From Tetrapyrgos nigripes (taxonomy: Eukaryota; Basidiomycota; Agaricomycetes; Agaricales; Campanellaceae), in the NCBI GenBank assembly GCA_013368315.1, contig JAACJM010000207.1, forward strand, positions 1-64,000: a DNA stretch of 64,000 nt, written 5' to 3'. Position numbers and translations under genes: made by a program. The notes beneath the pieces are model-generated. The model ran no database searches. It was not told the origin of the DNA and saw only the letters and a program-made list of their open reading frames with translations. Shown piece after piece: positions 59,493 to 64,000 of this stretch (position 1 is the stretch's first letter; every line of letters begins with the position of its first letter).

Positions 59493-59993
59493 CGGTCATC
59501 CAAAACTAGCGCAGCGTGTTGGTTGGTTGCCCATGCTATTCGTTGTCTTCAGTTTCGCTTTGAGTTTCTGAAGACCCGGGAACGGTTTTGGAGGCTGAGG
59601 GAGCCGCAAGAAGGGTGACGTAGGAAGAAGCTGAGAAGTTGGACGCTTGTCATTGGTTGAATCGTTTCGGCACTTTCCGGCAATACTCGCACTCAACGTC
59701 CACCACGAAACCTCGCTCAAAATATGCCAGGCTCTTTGGCGTCGATTTACATCTAGAAGAGGTTAGCAACGTTCGTCGTATTTGTCTAGTGTACGGCCTA
59801 ACTGGGTTGAAGAGGAGGAATCTTAAGACGGGGCTTGGTCCGATACGTAACCCCCCACCTCCATCGTTGAACACCTTCGTTAATACTACCTTGCAGCGTT
59901 CGGGAGTCGGAATCAGAAAACGCCAAAAACGGGTGGGTGGAGACACGAGCAGAGGGGGACATACAGAAGCTAGATTAACAAAGATGGATGTCG
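59493..59993. other. Spacer upstream of a truncated gene
   Basis: No recognised domain. It would include the promoter of the gene that starts at 59994. Confidence 0.3.
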
Positions 59994-60178
59994 AGTCTGA
60001 GTCCTCGATATTTGATTTGTGGTACGTCCAAGTCCCTGTTCGCCTCTCGCGTCTCTTTTTCCTTGTCTTTCATGTCTCCTTGACGCCATATCCTGTTTTA
60101 ACGGCTTATAGGGCGGTTATGAATGCCTCTCTAATGCCAGACCCCGGTGAAGTCAGTTACGACCTACTTATTGTGATC
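59994..60178 (+). CDS. 5' end of an unidentified gene, cut by the Copia remnant
   Basis: The ATG at 59994 gives MDVESESSIFDLW, then a GT-AG intron (60022-60111), then AVMNASLMPDPGEVSYDLL. The exons look conserved in style, but the family is not recognised. About 120-160 bp further on, the sequence becomes the gag of a Copia element, so the rest of the gene appears lost or displaced. Confidence 0.33.
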
Positions 60179-60299
60179 GTTAGTTTTACTACCCCTTAAC
60201 TCTCCTGTTGAATCCTGATACCCGCTTCATTTCGTTTATACATGCACAGACGTATCCTCTCCTACCTCACTGCTCACAGTAGAGCTGCCCATATGCGAA

Positions 60300-63200
60300 A
60301 TGACATGAACAAAAACTAACAAAGTTGCGCTTAATGCTCACCCTGGCACTACTATTGATCTCATCAAAATGTATCTCACTCAGATCAATAACGCTGGTGA
60401 AAATACTGTCATTCCTATGTACCTCGAGTACATGATCATTATCAACAAACTCCCTGCTGACATCTATGCTTATGTCATTGCCAAGGAAACACAGGATGAT
60501 ATTGACACTTTCGAAGATGGGTCCCTTGACGATCTTCATACTCATGTTGTCAATACCTGGGAAGCCCATGGCAGAAAGAAAACTCAATCCACTAATGCCA
60601 ACAAAATCACGGCCATCAAACCCTGTCTTTGAAGAACAGCAGCAGCAGCAGCACTTGTAGAGGCAAAGGCCAAAGACATGGTAACTGGTGAGGCCACAGA
60701 AAAAGCACTGGTGAACAAACACACCAGAAGCACCAAGCCCAGAGTATGTGTCCCAATAACTCAGGACACTCTCACATCATACATGCAGTGACCTTTTTCA
60801 AGGAATCTCTGACCATCACAGTCAAGGAGCCTTCTACCAAAGATGTGCATAAACCCTTCTTTACCGAGTCAGAAAAGCCTTTTGACAGATTTTTCTCATC
60901 TGTCCAGAACACCTTTAAAACTGCTTGTAATAATGGGATTAAGCCAACTGGTGAGCTCCTTAAAGACCTTGAACTAGAAAACATGTCTCATTCCAAAGCC
61001 TCTACCTTTACCTCTCATCCAACTGCCTGTCCTTCCAAAATCACTGACAGTCACTCTCTCATCGAACAACTATATTTGCACAACCTTGTCACCCCTCAAC
61101 TTGAGGGCTTTCATCCTTTCTGGTCTGCCACCACCTTTGATGACCCCAAACTCTGGTTTATGAATGACACCAGAAAACCTCTTAACAATGGTTGGGGTGC
61201 CACCAATTGGGGACACCCACAATAACAGGAGGGATGGAACAACTTCAGGTGGATGAAGGACAAGTGTATGGGAATGGACAACAACACTGAAATGGCTGAG
61301 GAGGATGATCAGATCTCTGACAGCACCCAGTTGAGCACCCACAGTTTGGAATCAATCAAGGTCCAAAACAGGGAGGAGTCTCAAAAACTCCTCAAATTTT
61401 GGGAAGCCAGTCTTTTTGATGAGACAGATTCCAACAAGAAAAACATCATCCCAACACCAAAACGTTGGAGGAACGTCTCAGCAAGGTCAATCAGGAAATG
61501 ACTTGCAGATGGTTCAAGGAGAATGAGTTTGACAGGGAGTACAACGAAGGGCTGGAGGAAATTGATGGGGACCTAGACCATCTGAGTGCCTCCAATTCAT
61601 CAGGGTGGAGCCAGGTGTGATCAGTAACCCTGTTGTTCAAGGAAATCTCCATGAGCCCTGGTGCTTCCAACTCAGATGTCAACAAGGATGCTTACAACAT
61701 GCCAGGCCTCAAACTAGTGTCAAATTCTCCAGATCCGGATGTCATATCCCTCAGGTCTGACTCTGAGGAGGAAATGACAACTGAAGGTTGGAACAATGGC
61801 GGGTACTACAGGTACGCTGCACCTTCTTTCTCTTCCATTGTGAATAGAGTGTCTGACACATCTCATACAGTGCAGACAATGAGCCCAGACACATGTGATT
61901 TATTATTTAAACATGCTTGTATCAATATATTGATACATACTGCTCCTCTGGGCTCTATAAGCTCCTCTATTTATAATGTACCCAATCTATTATGTCCCTG
62001 TGGGACTTATTATTCATCTTGTGTGAATTGTAAGAGAAAGAAGACGTCCAACCAGACCATCAACCAGAAACATTATGACAATACCTGGTTACTCAACTCT
62101 GGTGCATCTGCACATTACACTTTTGACTTAACCGACTTGGTTGAGTCACATAAAGTAGATCCAATCTCCATTCAAATGGCAAATGGAGTAACAAAAACAG
62201 ACACTGCTGGGACCGTCATCATACAATAAGGGTCTTTTTATTTCAAAATAAACCCTGTTTACATCAATGGCTATTGTCACTCAGCACAGTCTTACAACAA
62301 GATAGAATGACCATTCATGGATCAAACAACATGATCATGCTTATGAAATATGACAAAGTGTCAGATGCAGATGGAGTAGTAGCAAATCAATGCCGGTTGA
62401 CATTTACCAAATGATCACTGGAAGATACTATCTACTATCTTCCTCACACTAAAACAAATGTTGCCTCCATGGCAGACACTATGATTTACGAAATCAACTT
62501 CGACTTGGCACATCAATGTGCAGGTCACCCTTCTCGTGATGTTCTCAAACACCTCCAAACACATACCAACAGTTGGCCAGAGTTCAATATTCCTAGAGAA
62601 TCTCCACTCTGCCATAGATGTCTCAAGGGTAAAACACCACAACAAGTTTACCCAACATCAGAAAGACAGGCTATGCGTCTCTTTCAGTTAATTCATTCAG
62701 ATCTTAAAAAATTCCCCATCAAATTGTACCACAAGTACAAATATATGATAATCTATTTTGATGATTTTACATCTAATGCATGGATAGTACTGCTGACAAG
62801 CAAGGAAACTCCCATTCATGCAACTTGCCAATGGCTCACTATGGTTGAGAATCAATACAAGACAAAAGTCAAACAATGGATGTCTGATGCAGGGGGAGAA
62901 TATACCAAAGGTGCCTTTTGTGATATATTGAAAGACAAAGGCATCAAGATCCTACAAAGCACACCATACACCCCCCAACAAAATGGTTGTGCTGAGCGCT
63001 TTATGTGCACAATCATGGATAAGGCTGAAGTGATGTGCAAACATGCATGTCTTCCTGACAGCTGGTGGGAGTTTTGTGCTATACATGCATTACATCTATA
63101 TACTCACACTCCATTTCGATGACATGAATGGCTTATGCCACATGAAGTTCTTGAAAAAGAAAAACCACACATGGATCACTTATGTGTTTTTGGCTGTGGA

Positions 63201-64000
63201 GCTTATGTTTACGTTCCAAAGACTTGAGAGAATAAACTTGCCTTAAAGTCAGAACTTATGACCTATCTTGGCCCTGCACTGGGTGGTCATGGTAATCTAT
63301 TCATGCAAAAGAACAATGCACTATTCACTGCACCACAAGCAGTATTCGATGAAACATTGTTTCCTCAATGCAGTAAAAGTACAACAAACTCTAAACAACT
63401 ACCTGTAACATCGAAAGATGTACCAAATGATCCAAATGAGGACACCCCTCAAATGTTCAGCAAAGATGAAGACAAACATTCCAATGTAAATTCACATACA
63501 CCTTCCAAAAGGAGACCTGATGTTCGACATGACGATGCTGACAGACAGAGTCTGTGGAGACCACCTCTGGAAACACCATCTCCAGGATCTGAATCTGAAC
63601 CTGATACACCACCTCAGCTTCCACAGACACCTCCAAGGTGACCTAGGCAATCACTGAGCCCACCTCCTGCACCTAGATGAACTCAACATGACAGGAGACC
63701 ACCAAAAAACATTTGTACCTGACTCTAACCAGCCATGGAGACAGGGGAGCACTTGGCCCCCTGGCAAGCGTGCTCACGATGCAGACAGACAGGCTGCAGC
63801 TGATAAATGTGACACTGATAGAGTTGCAAGAGAACATGAGGCATGGCGACAGCTAAACCAGCTACATGGGACTGCAGCTGCAGAACCACACAATCCCAGT
63901 CCTAGTTCCACTGGACAAAGTGACTCAGGAGATGCTGATGAAGGTCTCAGGCAACAAACGTCCACATCAGATGATGAGAACTCTGCATCTAATACAGATG
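60300..64000 (+). pseudogene. Second Copia polyprotein, 5'-truncated, runs off the window
   Basis: Gag-like text (60360-60720: DLIKMYLTQINNAGE, LEYMIIINKLPADIYAYVIA) is followed by a linker. A protease segment has TWLLNSGASAHYTFDLTD (about 62085-62140), with the catalytic D-S-G changed to N-S-G. The integrase part has FDLAHQCAGHPSRDVLKHL, CHRCLKGKTPQQ, LIHSDLKKFPIK, MSDAGGEYTKGAF and YTPQQNGCAERFM (62500-63010). Then come VFGCGAYVYVPKT and a Pro/Ser-rich region (63360-63640). Breaks include stops at about 60630, 61222, 61616, 62227, 62412 and 63227. No 5' LTR is seen, and reverse transcriptase would lie beyond 64000. CpG is scarce. It is a different family from the 40-kb Copia element. Confidence 0.85.

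Overview
The window looks like nuclear DNA of a mushroom-forming basidiomycete (Agaricomycetes). Evidence: genes are split by many short GT-AG introns (about 45-100 nt) with recognisable branch points, and the families present (DUF6532, DUF6534, DUF2306, Plavaka-type transposase, STAND/NLR-like ATPase remnants, GMC oxidoreductase) are typical of that class. Most of the 64 kb is an accessory, repeat-rich region. Only three genes look intact on paper: a DUF2306 membrane protein (about 14.8-16.5 kb, minus), a pseudokinase-ARM-repeat fusion (17.1-20.75 kb, plus, 988 aa) and a DUF6534 seven-helix membrane protein (34.7-36.1 kb, minus). A FUR1-type uracil phosphoribosyltransferase (52.6-53.6 kb, minus) is nearly complete but appears frameshifted in its last exon.

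Layout. 0-3.6 kb: LTR-like non-coding repeats in two diverged copies, and a broken RNase H of a non-LTR-type element. 4.2-9.6 kb: a divergent pair, a DUF6532 gene (minus) and a decayed Plavaka transposase (plus), followed by 83-bp tandem hairpin repeats and a gag-like remnant. 12.6-13.2 kb: a 592-bp non-autonomous hAT element with perfect 22-bp terminal inverted repeats (TIRs) and an 8-bp target-site duplication (TSD). 14.8-20.75 kb: the gene island with the DUF2306 and kinase-ARM genes, divergently arranged. 21.25-21.9 kb: a second hAT-type element (646 bp, perfect 8-bp TSD). 22-28 kb: no convincing gene, but many copies of a short dispersed repeat.

28.2-51.4 kb: two direct copies of a GMC oxidase locus (a 5' fragment and a nearly full-length pseudogene) bracket an NLR-like pseudogene. 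That pseudogene appears split by a 14.4-kb insertion (31,030-45,428). The insertion has imperfect TIRs, inverted subterminal CAGGT arrays and an 8-bp CCATATGG duplication. It carries a ubiquitin-protease-like ORF with one nonsense codon, the intact DUF6534 gene, and a nested Ty1/Copia element with 337-bp LTRs. The 5' LTR of that Copia element is itself hit by a 447-bp solo LTR.

51.7-60.2 kb: a carboxylesterase remnant, the uracil phosphoribosyltransferase gene and a decayed partial duplicate of it, and several doubtful small or broken genes. 60.3-64 kb: a second, 5'-truncated and decayed Copia polyprotein that runs off the window.

The picture is a degenerating transposon cluster with nested insertions around a small conserved gene island. 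Family names come from recognised motifs read by eye; no database search was run.
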